Assembly (NCBI RefSeq): GCF_018224955.1 | Contig: NZ_JAGTUU010000008.1 | Location: 124,001-188,000 of the forward strand | DNA length: 64,000 bases | Source: Thetidibacter halocola | GTDB lineage: Bacteria > Pseudomonadota > Alphaproteobacteria > Rhodobacterales > Rhodobacteraceae | Direction of reading: 5' to 3' | Shown: piece by piece, positions 17,166 through 26,707 of the stretch | How the letters are laid out: each line of letters starts with the position of its first letter | How positions within the stretch are numbered: position 1 is the stretch's first letter | Notes under the pieces: model-generated | Seen by the model: only the letters and a program-made list of their open reading frames with translations | Databases searched by the model: none | What the model was told of the DNA's origin: nothing | Program-made: the position numbers and the translations under genes

Positions 17166-17968
17166 GGGCCCGCCTGTTGCAGCCGCCCGCCATGCCGGAC
17201 CATGACGATACGGGTGGCCTTGCCAGTGCGATCATCGGTCTCGACATAGACGCCCGACAGGGTGGCCTCGCCGAGCGCGGGCTGGAACCGCGCCTTGGCC
17301 ATGCCGGTGACGAAGCGGCGCATCGGCTCGACCTTGTCCATGCCGATGACGGAATCGTAGTCCCCGCACATGCCCGCATCGGTCAGGTAAGCGGTGCCGC
17401 CGGGCAGGATCTGCGCATCGCCCGTGGGCACATGGGTGTGCGTGCCTACCACCAGGCTCACCTTGCCGTCGCAGAAATGGCCCATCGCCATCTTCTCGGA
17501 CGTGGCCTCGCAGTGCATGTCGACCAGCACCGCCTGCGCTTGACCAGCCAGCCGCCGCAGCGTGTCGTCCATGGCCGAGAACGGATCGTCGAAGGGCCGC
17601 TTCATGAAGACCTGGCCCAGCACCTGCGCCACCAGCACCTTGCGCCCACGCCGGTCGGAATAAAGCGCGGCGCCCCGTCCCGGCGCCTGCCGGGCGAAGT
17701 TGATCGGCCGCAGGATCCGCGTCTCGCCCTCGATGAAGGACAGCATGTCCTTCTGGTCAAAGGCATGATCGCCCAGCGTCACCACGTCCGCTCCGGCCGC
17801 CAGCAGCAGGCGCGCGTGTTCGCCCGTCAGACCCGCCCCGTTCGAGGCGTTTTCGCCATTGACCACGACGAAATCCAGCCCCCAGCGCTCGCGCAGCGCG
17901 GGCAGGCGTTCCGTGATGGCCGCACGCCCGGCGCGGCCCATCACATCTCCGAGGAAAAGCAGCTTCAT
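17162..17968 (-). CDS. YmdB-type metallophosphoesterase (TIGR00282)
   Basis: A 268-residue metallophosphoesterase. Metal-ligand motifs run in order: FLGDVMGRAGR, NGENASNGAGLT, TLGDHAFDQ, DMHCEATSEK and GTHTHVPTGD. The Bacillus YmdB homologue is a cyclic-nucleotide phosphodiesterase that affects development and RNA levels; the role in alphaproteobacteria is unknown. It is the first gene of the unit with the EamA and DASS transporters. Confidence 0.93.
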   Translation of the reverse strand: MKLLFLGDVMGRAGRAAITERLPALRERWGLDFVVVNGENASNGAGLTGEHARLLLAAGADVVTLGDHAFDQKDMLSFIEGETRILRPINFARQAPGRGAALYSDRRGRKVLVAQVLGQVFMKRPFDDPFSAMDDTLRRLAGQAQAVLVDMHCEATSEKMAMGHFCDGKVSLVVGTHTHVPTGDAQILPGGTAYLTDAGMCGDYDSVIGMDKVEPMRRFVTGMAKARFQPALGEATLSGVYVETDDRTGKATRIVMVRHGGRLQQAGP

Positions 17969-18068
17969 GGGCTACGGGTTAGAGCGGCGCCACGAAAAAG
18001 GCAAACCCCCTTTCGCGATGTGGCCGGCGGCGGAGGGGGCGCTGGCCCGTCCCGAATTTCATCCGGGA

Positions 18069-18099
18069 CTCCCCCGGGAAATCTGAAGCCAGAAGAAAC
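18069..18099 (+). repeat. Dispersed repeat, GCCAGAAGAAAC subtype, copy F
   Basis: CTCCCCCGGGAAATCTGAAG followed by CCAGAAGAAAC, preceded by a GTCCCG/CGGGAC stem (18049-18069) and a GGGGG run. It matches the reversed copy at 18235-18272 in its GCCAGAAGAAAC end, and the CCCCCGG block also matches copies A-D. The 17969-18271 gap holds no gene that I can support, only these two convergent copies. Confidence 0.55.
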
Positions 18100-18234
18100 A
18101 CCCGAGCTGGCAAGACAAGAAACGCCCGCCCCGGAAATGCGCAGGCGGTCAAGAAGCCACGCTTCTCCTGGCACGGTCATCGGCGTCCCCGCCTTTTCGG
18201 TGTCGCCGGTCCAGCCCGTCAAGCTTGACGCATC

Positions 18235-18272
18235 GTTTCTTCTGGCAGGAAGTATCCGGGGACAGAGCCCCC
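18235..18272 (-). repeat. Dispersed repeat, GCCAGAAGAAAC subtype, copy G (reversed)
   Basis: Read on the minus strand: GGGGGCTCTGTCCCC, GGATACTTCCT, then GCCAGAAGAAAC. It begins at the stop codon of the minus-strand gene that ends at 18272 and points towards copy F, so it may also act as that gene's terminator. Confidence 0.6.
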
Positions 18273-19017
18273 TATTGGCAGGCCAACGCCGCCGCAACCG
18301 CCGTTTCGGAATAGGGCACAAGCGACCGCGCCCGGAGCACGCCGTCGAACCGCACCGCCATGACAGAGGCCCAGTCGCCCGACGCAACCAACATCTCCGC
18401 TCCCGCGCCGCAGTCCCTGATCCCACCGATGATGAAATCCCAGCCGATGCGATGGTTGCTGAGGCCGGTGGCAGAGGCGACCTCGCGCAGTGCATCGCCC
18501 TCCAGCCGCCACACACGAAGGGTCTTGGCGAGGTGCGGGCGGTCGACATAGGCGATCTCGATGCGGCCGTCGCCATCGAGGTCGGCGGCGCCCACCGGCG
18601 CCAGCCAGCGGTTCGTCTGCCCGATGAAGGGCGTTGCGGCGATCAGCCCCTCCGCTCCCCATATGGCCAGCCGGGCGCCGAGGCGCAGGTCGCTTTCCAC
18701 CGTCACAACCTCGGGCAGCCCGTCGCCGGTCACGTCCCACAGCCGCGGCTCGAGATCCTCGAAGACCCGGGTCTCGGGCAGCACGATCCGGCGGGCCGAG
18801 CCGTCGCCCAGAGTAAGAACCAACGCGCCCCATTCCACCGCGTCGCCCAGCACGCCATGCGCATAGCGTGTGGTGGGCTCGTCATAGCGCGCGCCGGTCA
18901 CCGCCTGCGCCGATGCCCCGCCCGCCACAAGCACCAACGCCAGACCCGCGCCGCGGGCAAGGCGGCTCCAGAGGCGCGTGGGTCGTCGCGGCGCCCTGCC
19001 GGCGGCGGGCAAAAGCA

Positions 19018-19018
<1 letters not shown>
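18272..19018 (-). CDS. Periplasmic FG-GAP/VCBS-repeat protein
   Basis: A 248-residue exported protein. The signal region is near residues 20-33 (GLALVLVAGGASAQA). Calcium-loop-like repeats of FG-GAP/VCBS type follow: DVTGDGLPEVV and DLDGDGRIEIAYVD. These repeats form beta-propeller blades, so this is a small partial propeller. Its ATG overlaps the ferredoxin stop as TGATG, so the two genes are coupled. Function unknown. Confidence 0.8.
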
Positions 19019-19374
<356 letters not shown>

Positions 19375-19441
19375 CTAGTGGCGCTCCGGGCCGCCCGCCA
19401 GTCCCTTTTGCCTTCAAGGCCGAGACGCTTTGCCTCGGCCC

Positions 19442-19462
19442 GCGAATGTTCTACATTCGCTC
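19442..19462. promoter_or_regulatory. GCGAATG-N5-CATTCGC palindrome with LexA-like GTTC-N7-GCTC
   Basis: A perfect 7-bp inverted repeat (19442-19460) contains GTTC-N7-GCTC (19448-19462), one base from the alphaproteobacterial LexA box GTTC-N7-GTTC. It ends 2 bp before the ATG of a DnaE2-like domain gene, a family normally under LexA. The closeness to the ATG is unusual. Confidence 0.4.
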
Positions 19463-19464
19463 GC

Positions 19465-19824
19465 ATGACTGACTGGCCCCGCCCCCCGTCCGCCCTGACC
19501 GCCGCGCAGCTCGACCTGCCGCCCAACGGCGCGCGGATCACGGTGGCGGGGCTGGTCATCCTGCGGCAGCGGCCCGGCACCGCCAAGGGCGTGATCTTCA
19601 TCACGCTCGAGGACGAGACAGGCGTGGTCAACGTGATCGTCTGGCGGGCGATGTATGAACGCTTTCGCCGGGCGGTGATCGCCGGGCGGATGCTGCGCGT
19701 CACGGGCCGCATCCAGCGCGACAGCGGCGTAACCCATGTCCTGGCCGACACGATCGAGGACATTTCGTCCCTGCTCGACCGGCTGCTGGACCCCGCGCTT
19801 TCCAGCGCCCCGGAAAACCGCTAG
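19465..19824 (+). CDS. Stand-alone OB domain like the DnaE2 C-terminus
   Basis: A 119-residue protein that reads like the last ~110 residues of error-prone polymerase DnaE2: VAGLVILRQRPGTAKGVIF, then ITLEDETGVVNVIVW, YERFRR and RVTGRIQRDSGVTHV. The full polymerase has over 1,000 residues; nothing upstream (the ferredoxin promoter, opposite strand) encodes the rest. Either it is a relic of a deleted dnaE2 or a free-standing OB-fold protein kept for nucleic-acid binding. The frame is intact with normal codon use, which argues against recent decay. Confidence 0.75.
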   Translation: MTDWPRPPSALTAAQLDLPPNGARITVAGLVILRQRPGTAKGVIFITLEDETGVVNVIVWRAMYERFRRAVIAGRMLRVTGRIQRDSGVTHVLADTIEDISSLLDRLLDPALSSAPENR

Positions 19825-19862
19825 GGTCGCACCAGAAAAACAGGTCGCAAGAGGCCGGGCAG

Positions 19863-20408
19863 ATGATCCGCAGGAATGCGCTCTGGATGGCGCTGGCGCT
19901 TGGCGCCTGCACCCAAGGTCCCGTGCCGGGCCGTGGGCCTGATGCCGTCAGCCGGGCCGATGCGCCCGTCGGGCCGCCACCTCTGGCCGAACCCGCCGGC
20001 AACGGCCATTGCATCGCGCGCGAGGTGACGCCCGCCATCTACGAGCAGGTGATGGGAGAAGTGCAAGTCGTGCAGGCCGAGATCGCACCGGATGGCACAG
20101 TGATCCGCCCGGCGATCTACCGCAAGGCACCGGTGCCGCGTATCGTCCGCCCGCGCGCCGATCTGGTCTTCGAGGCGCCCTGCCCCGCCACCATGACGCC
20201 CGACTTCATCGCCTCTGTGCAGCGGGCGCTGGCGGCACGGGGCTATTTCGCGGGCAATGTCACCGGCACGCTGGATGCGCCGACCGCAGCGGCGATCCGG
20301 CGCTACCAGGCGGAACGCGGGCTGGACAGCGCGCAGCTGTCGCTCGAGACGGCGCGCGCCCTGGGCCTGATCGCCGTGGCGCGCGAGGACCTGGCGCAGG
20401 CAGGCTGA
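19863..20408 (+). CDS. Lipoprotein with peptidoglycan-binding domain
   Basis: A 181-residue protein. The signal ends in a lipobox, LALGAC, with Cys16. The C-terminal ~55 residues fit a PG_binding_1 domain (FIASVQRALAARGYF ... GTLDAPTAAAIRRYQAERGL). The middle part has EVTPAIYEQVMGEVQVV and two cysteines. Probably an outer-membrane-attached protein that contacts peptidoglycan. It ends 23 bp before a strong terminator shared with degP. Confidence 0.85.
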   Translation: MIRRNALWMALALGACTQGPVPGRGPDAVSRADAPVGPPPLAEPAGNGHCIAREVTPAIYEQVMGEVQVVQAEIAPDGTVIRPAIYRKAPVPRIVRPRADLVFEAPCPATMTPDFIASVQRALAARGYFAGNVTGTLDAPTAAAIRRYQAERGLDSAQLSLETARALGLIAVAREDLAQAG

Positions 20409-20431
20409 GACCGCGCCGGCCCGTCACGCGA

Positions 20432-20457
20432 AAAGGGCGCCGCAAGCGGCGCCCTTT
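20432..20457. terminator. Bidirectional terminator between lipoprotein gene and degP
   Basis: A perfect 12-bp stem, AAAGGGCGCCGC with GCGGCGCCCTTT, around two bases, with A and T at either end, so it can work on both strands for the convergent genes. Confidence 0.9.
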
Positions 20458-20489
20458 CCTTATTCGGACCAGCGGCCAGGCGACCACGA

Positions 20490-21959
20490 TCATTCCTCGT
20501 CGAGGCTGAGCGCGACAAAGCGCGGATCGCCACCGCGGCGCACCAGCAGCAGGATCGACTTGCGACCGGCTTCGCGGGCGGTCTCGATCCGGTCCTCGAA
20601 ATCGGACAGCGTCGTCACCGCGCTCTGGCCGGCCTCGGTGATCAGGTCGCCCTCGCGCAGGCCCTTCTCGAAGGCCTCGGAGGTCTCGTCCACCGCGGTG
20701 ACGGCCAGACCCTCGGCGCCCTCGTCCAGCTGCAGCTGGGCGCGCAGCTCGTCGTCCAGCGGCGCCAGCGTCAGGCCCATCATCTCCATCGTGGCCGGCG
20801 CTTCGGGTTCGACGGTCTGCGAGGCGGGCACGGCGCCCTCGGCCTCTTCGCGGCGGCCCAGCGTGATGCGCAGCGTCTCGGTCTTGCCCTCGCGGTTCAC
20901 CACCACGCGCACGGTCTTGCCGACCTGCGTGTTGGCCACCACGCGTACCAGCTGACGGGTGTCTTCAACGTCGACGCCGTCGAAGCTGAGGATCACGTCA
21001 CCGGCCAGCATGCCGCCTTCCTTGGCCGGGCCTTCCGGCACGTCGGAGACCAGCGCGCCCTTGGCCTCGGCCAGGCCCAGCGCCTCGGCCATGTCCTCGG
21101 TCACGTCCTGGATGCGCACACCCAGCCAGCCACGGCGGGTCTCGCCATATTCCTTCAGCTGGTCGACGACCTTGGTGACCACGTTGGACGCCATCGAGAA
21201 GCCGATGCCGATGGACCCGCCATTGGGCGACAGGATCGCTGTGTTCACGCCGATCACGTCACCGTCCATGTTGAACAGCGGGCCGCCCGAGTTGCCGCGG
21301 TTGATCGCGGCGTCGGTCTGGATGTAGTCGTCGTAGGTGCCGCTCAGTGCCCGGTTCCGGGCCGAGACGATGCCCGCCGACACCGAGAAGCCCTGGCCCA
21401 GCGGGTTGCCCATGGCCATGACCCAGTCGCCGACACGGGCAGTGTCGGAATTGCCGAAGTTGACATATTTCAGCGGCAAGTCCGCCTCGACCTTCAGCAG
21501 GGCGATGTCGGTGTTGGGGTCGGTTCCGACCAGCTTGGCCGGCAGTTCGAACCCTTCGAAAAACTCGATCGTGATCTCGTCGGCGCCTTCGATCACGTGG
21601 TTGTTCGTCACGATGTAGCCATCTTCGGAAATCACGAAGCCCGAGCCCAGAGCGGACGAGCGACGCGGGCGGTCGGGCCGTCCGTTACGGTCCTGGAACT
21701 CGCGGAAGAAATCCTCGAACGGAGAACCTTCGGGCACGATGCCCTGCGGGCCGGTGCGGCTTTCCACAGTGGTCGAGGTGGTGATGTTCACCACCGATGG
21801 GCTGATCCGTTCCGCGAGGTCGGCAAAGCTCTCGGGCACGCCGCGTGCCTGCGCCATCAGCGACTGCGATACGATCAGGATCATCGAAAGGGTCGCCAGC
21901 CAGAACAGGCGCAACGGTGTCGCACGATCCCGTGTCAGAGCGAGGGATTGGGATGTCAC
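20490..21959 (-). CDS. degP: Periplasmic serine protease/chaperone, HtrA family
   Basis: A 489-residue Do-type protease: membrane/signal segment at residues 18-36, trypsin-like domain with the triad His121 (TNNHV), Asp151 (NTDIALL) and Ser224 (RGNSGGP), and two PDZ domains (about 285-370 and 400-485). It degrades or refolds damaged envelope proteins. I chose the GTG at 21959 because AGGAG lies 7 nt before it; the frame extends 23 codons further without a ribosome site. It is the last gene of hflK-hflC-DUF2065-degP. Confidence 0.95.
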   Translation of the reverse strand: MTSQSLALTRDRATPLRLFWLATLSMILIVSQSLMAQARGVPESFADLAERISPSVVNITTSTTVESRTGPQGIVPEGSPFEDFFREFQDRNGRPDRPRRSSALGSGFVISEDGYIVTNNHVIEGADEITIEFFEGFELPAKLVGTDPNTDIALLKVEADLPLKYVNFGNSDTARVGDWVMAMGNPLGQGFSVSAGIVSARNRALSGTYDDYIQTDAAINRGNSGGPLFNMDGDVIGVNTAILSPNGGSIGIGFSMASNVVTKVVDQLKEYGETRRGWLGVRIQDVTEDMAEALGLAEAKGALVSDVPEGPAKEGGMLAGDVILSFDGVDVEDTRQLVRVVANTQVGKTVRVVVNREGKTETLRITLGRREEAEGAVPASQTVEPEAPATMEMMGLTLAPLDDELRAQLQLDEGAEGLAVTAVDETSEAFEKGLREGDLITEAGQSAVTTLSDFEDRIETAREAGRKSILLLVRRGGDPRFVALSLDEE

Positions 21960-22092
21960 TTGAATCTCCTTGTCTCTGCCAGTCAGCGCCCCGCGCTGCC
22001 TGCCATCTGTGTCAAGTGTGACAGACATAAGCGTCCAGCGGCAACACCAAAGAGATTAATTCAACGGCTCACCCAACTGTGACAGCGCCGTG

Positions 22093-22284
22093 TCATCCAC
22101 GGGCAATCCACAACAGCAGGACACCGGTCGCCGCGGTGACGAGGCCCAGGGTGCGGCGCGTCTCGACCGGCATGGTCGCCAGCGCCTCGAGCACGCGCTC
22201 GACAAGGGAAGGGGCCAGTGCGTACACCAGCCCCTCGATCAGCAGGACGAGGGCGATCCCCGTCAGGATGTCCGTTCCCGTCAA
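22093..22284 (-). CDS. DUF2065 (YjeT-like) small membrane protein
   Basis: A 63-residue protein with two hydrophobic helices (about residues 5-25 and 42-60). DUF2065 proteins sit beside hflK/hflC in many proteobacteria. The start overlaps the hflC stop as ATGA, so translation is coupled. Function unknown, presumably in the HflKC membrane complex or its surroundings. Confidence 0.88.
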   Translation of the reverse strand: MTGTDILTGIALVLLIEGLVYALAPSLVERVLEALATMPVETRRTLGLVTAATGVLLLWIARG

Positions 22285-23306
22285 TTCGACGCCGGGGCCG
22301 TGGTTGTGGCCGTGACCGGGGCGTCCACGGTCTCGACCTCGGGCGCGGCCGGGTCGGGCGTGGCCTCGGCCTGATCTTCGTCCGTGGCCGGCGCGACCGG
22401 CAGTGCGGCGGGCCGGTCAAAGAAAGTGCCACCGGCGGACTCGCTCTTGAAATATTCGAAGAACTGGCTGTCCGGTGTCATGACCATGGTCGAGTTCTGA
22501 CCCTGCAACGCGCGCTCATAGGCCTGAAGCGAGCGGTAAAAGGCAAAGAACTCCGGGTCGGCGCCAAAGGCTCCGGCAAAGATGCTGTTCCGTTCGGCAT
22601 CGGCCTCGCCTCGGGTCACGTTGGCCTCGCGGTCGGCATCCGAAAGCGTCTCGGTCACGGTCCGGTCGGCCAGGGCGCGGATGCGCTGCGCGGCTTCGTT
22701 ACCGCGGGCGATCTCGTCGGCGGCCTCGCGTTCACGCTCGGCCCGCATCCGGGCAAAGGTCGCCTCGAGGTTCTGCGCCGGCAGGTTGGTCTGCTTCAGC
22801 CGCACGTCGACCACGTCCAGGCCAAGCGAGCGCGCCTGGGCGCGGGCCTGGTCGCGGATCCGGGTCATCAGCAGGCGACGGTCTTCGGACAGGATCGTGT
22901 CGGACGTGACCTGGTCAGCGCCCAGAACCTCGCGGATCTGCGCGTTCAGGATCGACGACAGCCGGTCCTCGGCGGCACGGATGCCACCGACGCCAACGGC
23001 CTGCCGGAACTGCACCGCGTCGGCGATGCGGTAGCGCGCGAAGGCGTCGACCACCAGGCGGCGGTCGTCCGAGGGCGTGACTTCGATCGTCTCGGTGTCA
23101 AGCGACAGGATCCGGTCGTCATAGCGCACGACCTCCTGGATGATCGGGATCTTGAAGGCGAGGCCGGGCTCTTCCTTGACGGCCTTGATCTGGCCGAATT
23201 GCAGCACCAGTGCCTTTTCCCGTTCGTCGACGACAAAGATCGAGGACAACGCCCCGACAATCGCGACGACGAGGATCGGAAGAAGATAGGTTGTCTTTCT
23301 CATCAT
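22281..23306 (-). CDS. hflC: HflC, SPFH-domain membrane protein
   Basis: A 341-residue protein with an N-terminal membrane helix (residues 6-25), an SPFH/Band-7 domain (VDEREKALVLQFGQI onward) and a helical region rich in Ala, Arg and Glu. It forms the HflKC cage around FtsH and tunes its proteolysis. The tail from about residue 295 is Pro/Ala/Thr-rich, longer than in E. coli HflC. Its ATG overlaps the hflK stop by one base. Confidence 0.95.
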   Translation of the reverse strand: MMRKTTYLLPILVVAIVGALSSIFVVDEREKALVLQFGQIKAVKEEPGLAFKIPIIQEVVRYDDRILSLDTETIEVTPSDDRRLVVDAFARYRIADAVQFRQAVGVGGIRAAEDRLSSILNAQIREVLGADQVTSDTILSEDRRLLMTRIRDQARAQARSLGLDVVDVRLKQTNLPAQNLEATFARMRAEREREAADEIARGNEAAQRIRALADRTVTETLSDADREANVTRGEADAERNSIFAGAFGADPEFFAFYRSLQAYERALQGQNSTMVMTPDSQFFEYFKSESAGGTFFDRPAALPVAPATDEDQAEATPDPAAPEVETVDAPVTATTTAPASN

Positions 23307-24451
23307 CAGTTCCCTCCCCGGCGCAGTTCGTTGAGCGGCAGGTAGGGCACGACTCCGCCCTCTCCGCCGGCGACCGACTGGTCGAGGATCATCTTGTCGA
23401 CATCGCCCAGCACCTTTTCCATCGTCTCTAGATACAGACGGCGGCGCGTGACCTCGGGGGCCAGGGCATATTCCTGCTGCACGCTGGTAAAGCGGCTGGC
23501 CTCACCAAGCGCCTCGTTGACGACGCGGGCGCGATAGCCTTCGGCCTCTTCGCGGATCTGCGCGGCCTGACCGCGGGCCTCTGCCACGACTCGGTTTGCA
23601 TAGGCGTCGGCCTGGCGTTCGAGGCGGTCGCGTTCCTGTTCGGCGGCCTGCACCTCGCGGAAGGCGTCGATCACCTCGCGCGGCGGATCGGCAGTGTCGA
23701 GGTTGACCCGCACGACGCTGATGCCACTCGCATATTCGTCAAGCGTCGCCTGGATGCTTTCGCGTGCGGTGTCGGCGATCAGCCCGCGGTCGCGGTTCAG
23801 GATCGGCGCCAGGTTCGACGCGGCGATGATCTCGCGCATCACGGATTCCGAAACCGCCTGCACGGTCAGTTGCGGATCGCGGATGTTGAACAGGAGCGCC
23901 GCCGGATCGTTGACGTTCCAGACAACCTGGAAGTTGATGTCCACGATATTGGCATCCGTGGTCAGCATGAGCCCGTCACCCGTGCCACGGCCGGTGCCGA
24001 TATTCTCGGTCCGTTCAGAGGTGACATTCACCACCTCGTAGGTCACGACCGGCCAGGGGGCAAAGTTCAGACCCGGATTGCCGGTGCTGGAATACTCGCC
24101 CAGGAAAAGTTCGACCGACTGTTCTTCGGGCCGGACCGTGTAGACACTGGCAAAGGCCCAGAGCGCGATCAGGCCGAGGGCGCCCAGCGCCACCGTGCCG
24201 CGGGTAAAGGCCGGACCGCCAGAGCCGCCGCCCGAAGCGCCGCCTCCGCCACCGCCGCCGCGACCGCCCATCAGGACACGCAGCCGTTCTTGCCCCTTCT
24301 TCATCAGTTCGTCGATCTCGGGGATCTGGCTGTCTTCGGGACGGCGTCCGCCGCCGCCTCCGCCACCAGGGGGACGGCGGTCGTCGCCGTTGCCGCCCCG
24401 GTTTCCAGATCCACCGCCGCCTCCCCAGGGGCCGCCGCTGTTTCCTGCCAT
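23306..24451 (-). CDS. hflK: HflK, SPFH-domain membrane protein
   Basis: A 381-residue protein: a Gly-rich N-terminus (GGPWGGGGGSGNRGG) with PEIDELMKKGQERL, a membrane helix at about residues 78-98, then the SPFH domain (RPEEQSVELFLGEY) and a long coiled helical region. It partners HflC around FtsH. The ATG at 24451 has GGAAGAG upstream; a start at 24517 would overlap the gor stop region and is rejected. Confidence 0.95.
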   Translation of the reverse strand: MAGNSGGPWGGGGGSGNRGGNGDDRRPPGGGGGGGRRPEDSQIPEIDELMKKGQERLRVLMGGRGGGGGGGASGGGSGGPAFTRGTVALGALGLIALWAFASVYTVRPEEQSVELFLGEYSSTGNPGLNFAPWPVVTYEVVNVTSERTENIGTGRGTGDGLMLTTDANIVDINFQVVWNVNDPAALLFNIRDPQLTVQAVSESVMREIIAASNLAPILNRDRGLIADTARESIQATLDEYASGISVVRVNLDTADPPREVIDAFREVQAAEQERDRLERQADAYANRVVAEARGQAAQIREEAEGYRARVVNEALGEASRFTSVQQEYALAPEVTRRRLYLETMEKVLGDVDKMILDQSVAGGEGGVVPYLPLNELRRGGN

Positions 24452-24513
24452 GAACTCTTCCTTCTTGGTCGTCTTGCGCCTTGCCTGTGAACCTGTGCGT
24501 TCTTCTCGGGAAT

Positions 24514-25950
24514 TCAAGCCGTCCGCATAGGTTTGCGCATTGTCACGATTTCTTCGCTCATCGTCGGGTGCACCGCAACGGTGCGGTCGAAATCCACCTT
24601 GGTCGCGCCCATCTTGACCGCGATGCCCGCCAATTGGATCATCTCGCCGGCATTGGGCGCGACAATGTGACAGCCCAGGATCTTGTCGGTTTCCTTCGAC
24701 ACGACGAGTTTCATCAGCACCCGGTCGGGCCGCCCGGCGAATGCCGTCTGCATCGGCCGGAACGAGGTGCAGTAAACGTCGCAGGGTTCCTGCTCGCGCG
24801 CCTGCTCCTCGGTCAGGCCGATGGTGCCCAGTTCCGGCTGGGTGAACACCGCCGAGGGGATCAGAGCATGATCCACCTTGGTCGGGTTGCCCTTGAACAC
24901 TGTCTCGACAAAGGCCATGCCCTCGCGGATCGCAACCGGCGTCAGGTTCACCCGGTCGGTGACGTCGCCAATGGCATAGATCGAGGGCACGTCGGTCTGG
25001 CTGTAGTCATCGACCACGATCTGTCCGTTGCGGCCCAGCTTTACGCCGAGGTCCTCGAGGAACAGATCGTCGGTATTGGGTCTGCGCCCGGTGGCGAACA
25101 GCACGGTGTCGAAGACGCGGGTATTGCCGTTGGTGGCCTTGACCCAGACCGGGCCATCGGGCGTGACCGCATGGGGCCGACCGTATTGCGCCGCCTCCAC
25201 GGGGGCGGTCATGTCGCCCTCCTCGGCCTCGGATGCCGGGCGCGCCTCGACGATGTTGGTGCCGGTATGCAGGTCGATGCCACGCTCGCGCATGGCCTCG
25301 GCGATCAGGCCGCGCGCCTCTTCGTCGAAGCCGCGCAGGATCTGCGCGCCGCGGTAATACTGCGTCACCTTCACGCCCAGCCCGTGCAGGATGCAGGCGA
25401 ATTCGCAGGCGATATAGCCGCCGCCGACAATCAGCACGCTTTCGGGCAGCTTGGGCAGGTGAAAGATGTCGTCCGAGACGATGCCGCACTCTGCCCCCGG
25501 CATGTCGGGCCGGACGGGCCGACCGCCCGTGGCGATCAGGATGTGTTTTGCGGTCTTGCGCGTGCCGTCGGCCAATTCGACCGTATGCGGATCGGCGATG
25601 CGGGCGCGCTGATCGAAGGTCTCGACGCCAGAGCCCTTCAGCAGGTTGCGATAGACGCCTTCGAGCCGGTCCAGTTCCTTGACCAGGTGCCCGTGGAACG
25701 TGTCCCAGTCCAATGCGCCGTCCGCGATGTCCCAGCCATAGGCGCGGGCGGTTTCGGGCATGTGGGCGTATTCGCTGGCGAAGACCATCAGCTTTTTCGG
25801 CACGCAGCCGCGGATGACGCAGGTGCCGCCATAGCGGTCTTCCTCGGCCAGTGCGACCCTTGCGCCGGTCTCTCCGGCCGCCACGCGCGCCGCGCGCACA
25901 CCGCCCGAGCCGCCGCCGATGACGAAAAGATCGTAGTCGAAGTCAGCCAT
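24514..25950 (-). CDS. gor: Glutathione-disulfide reductase
   Basis: A 478-residue FAD/NADPH disulfide reductase. The FAD motif GGGSGGVRAAR, the redox pair Cys44/Cys49 in GGTCVIRGCVPKK, the second Rossmann fold VGGGYIACEF, and the C-terminal HPTMSEE with its base His are all present. Its start at 25950 has AGGAGG upstream. It regenerates GSH and lies upstream of hflK on the same strand with a 62-bp gap, so read-through is possible. Confidence 0.95.
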   Translation of the reverse strand: MADFDYDLFVIGGGSGGVRAARVAAGETGARVALAEEDRYGGTCVIRGCVPKKLMVFASEYAHMPETARAYGWDIADGALDWDTFHGHLVKELDRLEGVYRNLLKGSGVETFDQRARIADPHTVELADGTRKTAKHILIATGGRPVRPDMPGAECGIVSDDIFHLPKLPESVLIVGGGYIACEFACILHGLGVKVTQYYRGAQILRGFDEEARGLIAEAMRERGIDLHTGTNIVEARPASEAEEGDMTAPVEAAQYGRPHAVTPDGPVWVKATNGNTRVFDTVLFATGRRPNTDDLFLEDLGVKLGRNGQIVVDDYSQTDVPSIYAIGDVTDRVNLTPVAIREGMAFVETVFKGNPTKVDHALIPSAVFTQPELGTIGLTEEQAREQEPCDVYCTSFRPMQTAFAGRPDRVLMKLVVSKETDKILGCHIVAPNAGEMIQLAGIAVKMGATKVDFDRTVAVHPTMSEEIVTMRKPMRTA

Positions 25951-26079
25951 GACGCCTCCTGCGGTTGTGGCCCCCGCGCGTGGTATTTCACACGGGCGGC
26001 GGGTTGACCAGAGGGCGAAGGCCGGGCGCACTTGACCCGCATCAATCCGCGACGACGCGGGATGGTGCAGGGTCGGCGC

Positions 26080-26694
26080 ATGACCCAGCATCCCACCCGC
26101 GCCGAGTTGCGCATCGCCCTGTTCACGACTGCCTATGTCGTTGGCTTCACCGCCTGGTTCCTGTCCATCGGAAACCTCGAGTTCATCGTCTATGTCGTCA
26201 CCATGCTTGTACTGATGGCGCTGGTGGGCTTTTCGCTGCGCAAGGCGGAATACCCGCCCGCGATCCTCTGGGCGCTGTCCGCCTGGGGGCTAATGCACAT
26301 GGCGGGGGGCGGCGTGCCGGTGGACGGGTCGGTCCTGTATAATCTGGTGCTCTGGCCGATGGCGACGGTCGGGGACAGCGTGATCCTGAAATACGACCAG
26401 GTCGTGCATGCCTTCGGGTTCGGCGTGACCGCGCTGCTGTTGCGCCACCTGGTCCTGCGCCATTTCCCGGCCACGCGCGGCACCGCGACCGCGCTGGTCT
26501 ATCCCGCGCTGGCCTCGATGGGGCTGGGCGCGACAAACGAGATGATCGAGTTCACCGCCGTGCTGATGGTGCCCGACACCAACGTGGGCGGCTACATCAA
26601 CACGGCGCTCGACCTGTGTTTCAACGCCCTGGGGGCAGTTCTGGCGATGGTCGCGACTGCGGTCTTCCAGACCCGGAAGCGAACGCGGGCGTAA
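26080..26694 (+). CDS. DUF2238 (YjdF-like) membrane protein
   Basis: A 204-residue protein with five to six hydrophobic helices. The DUF2238 signatures are seen: LMHMAGG, YDQVVHAFGFG and GATNEMIEF, with conserved His and Glu in the membrane region. Function is unknown. The ATG at 26080 (MTQHPTRAELR) was preferred over an in-frame ATG at 26032 because the latter adds a basic stretch not seen in the family. Confidence 0.8.
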   Translation: MTQHPTRAELRIALFTTAYVVGFTAWFLSIGNLEFIVYVVTMLVLMALVGFSLRKAEYPPAILWALSAWGLMHMAGGGVPVDGSVLYNLVLWPMATVGDSVILKYDQVVHAFGFGVTALLLRHLVLRHFPATRGTATALVYPALASMGLGATNEMIEFTAVLMVPDTNVGGYINTALDLCFNALGAVLAMVATAVFQTRKRTRA

Positions 26695-26707
26695 CCCGGA
26701 AAAGTCG

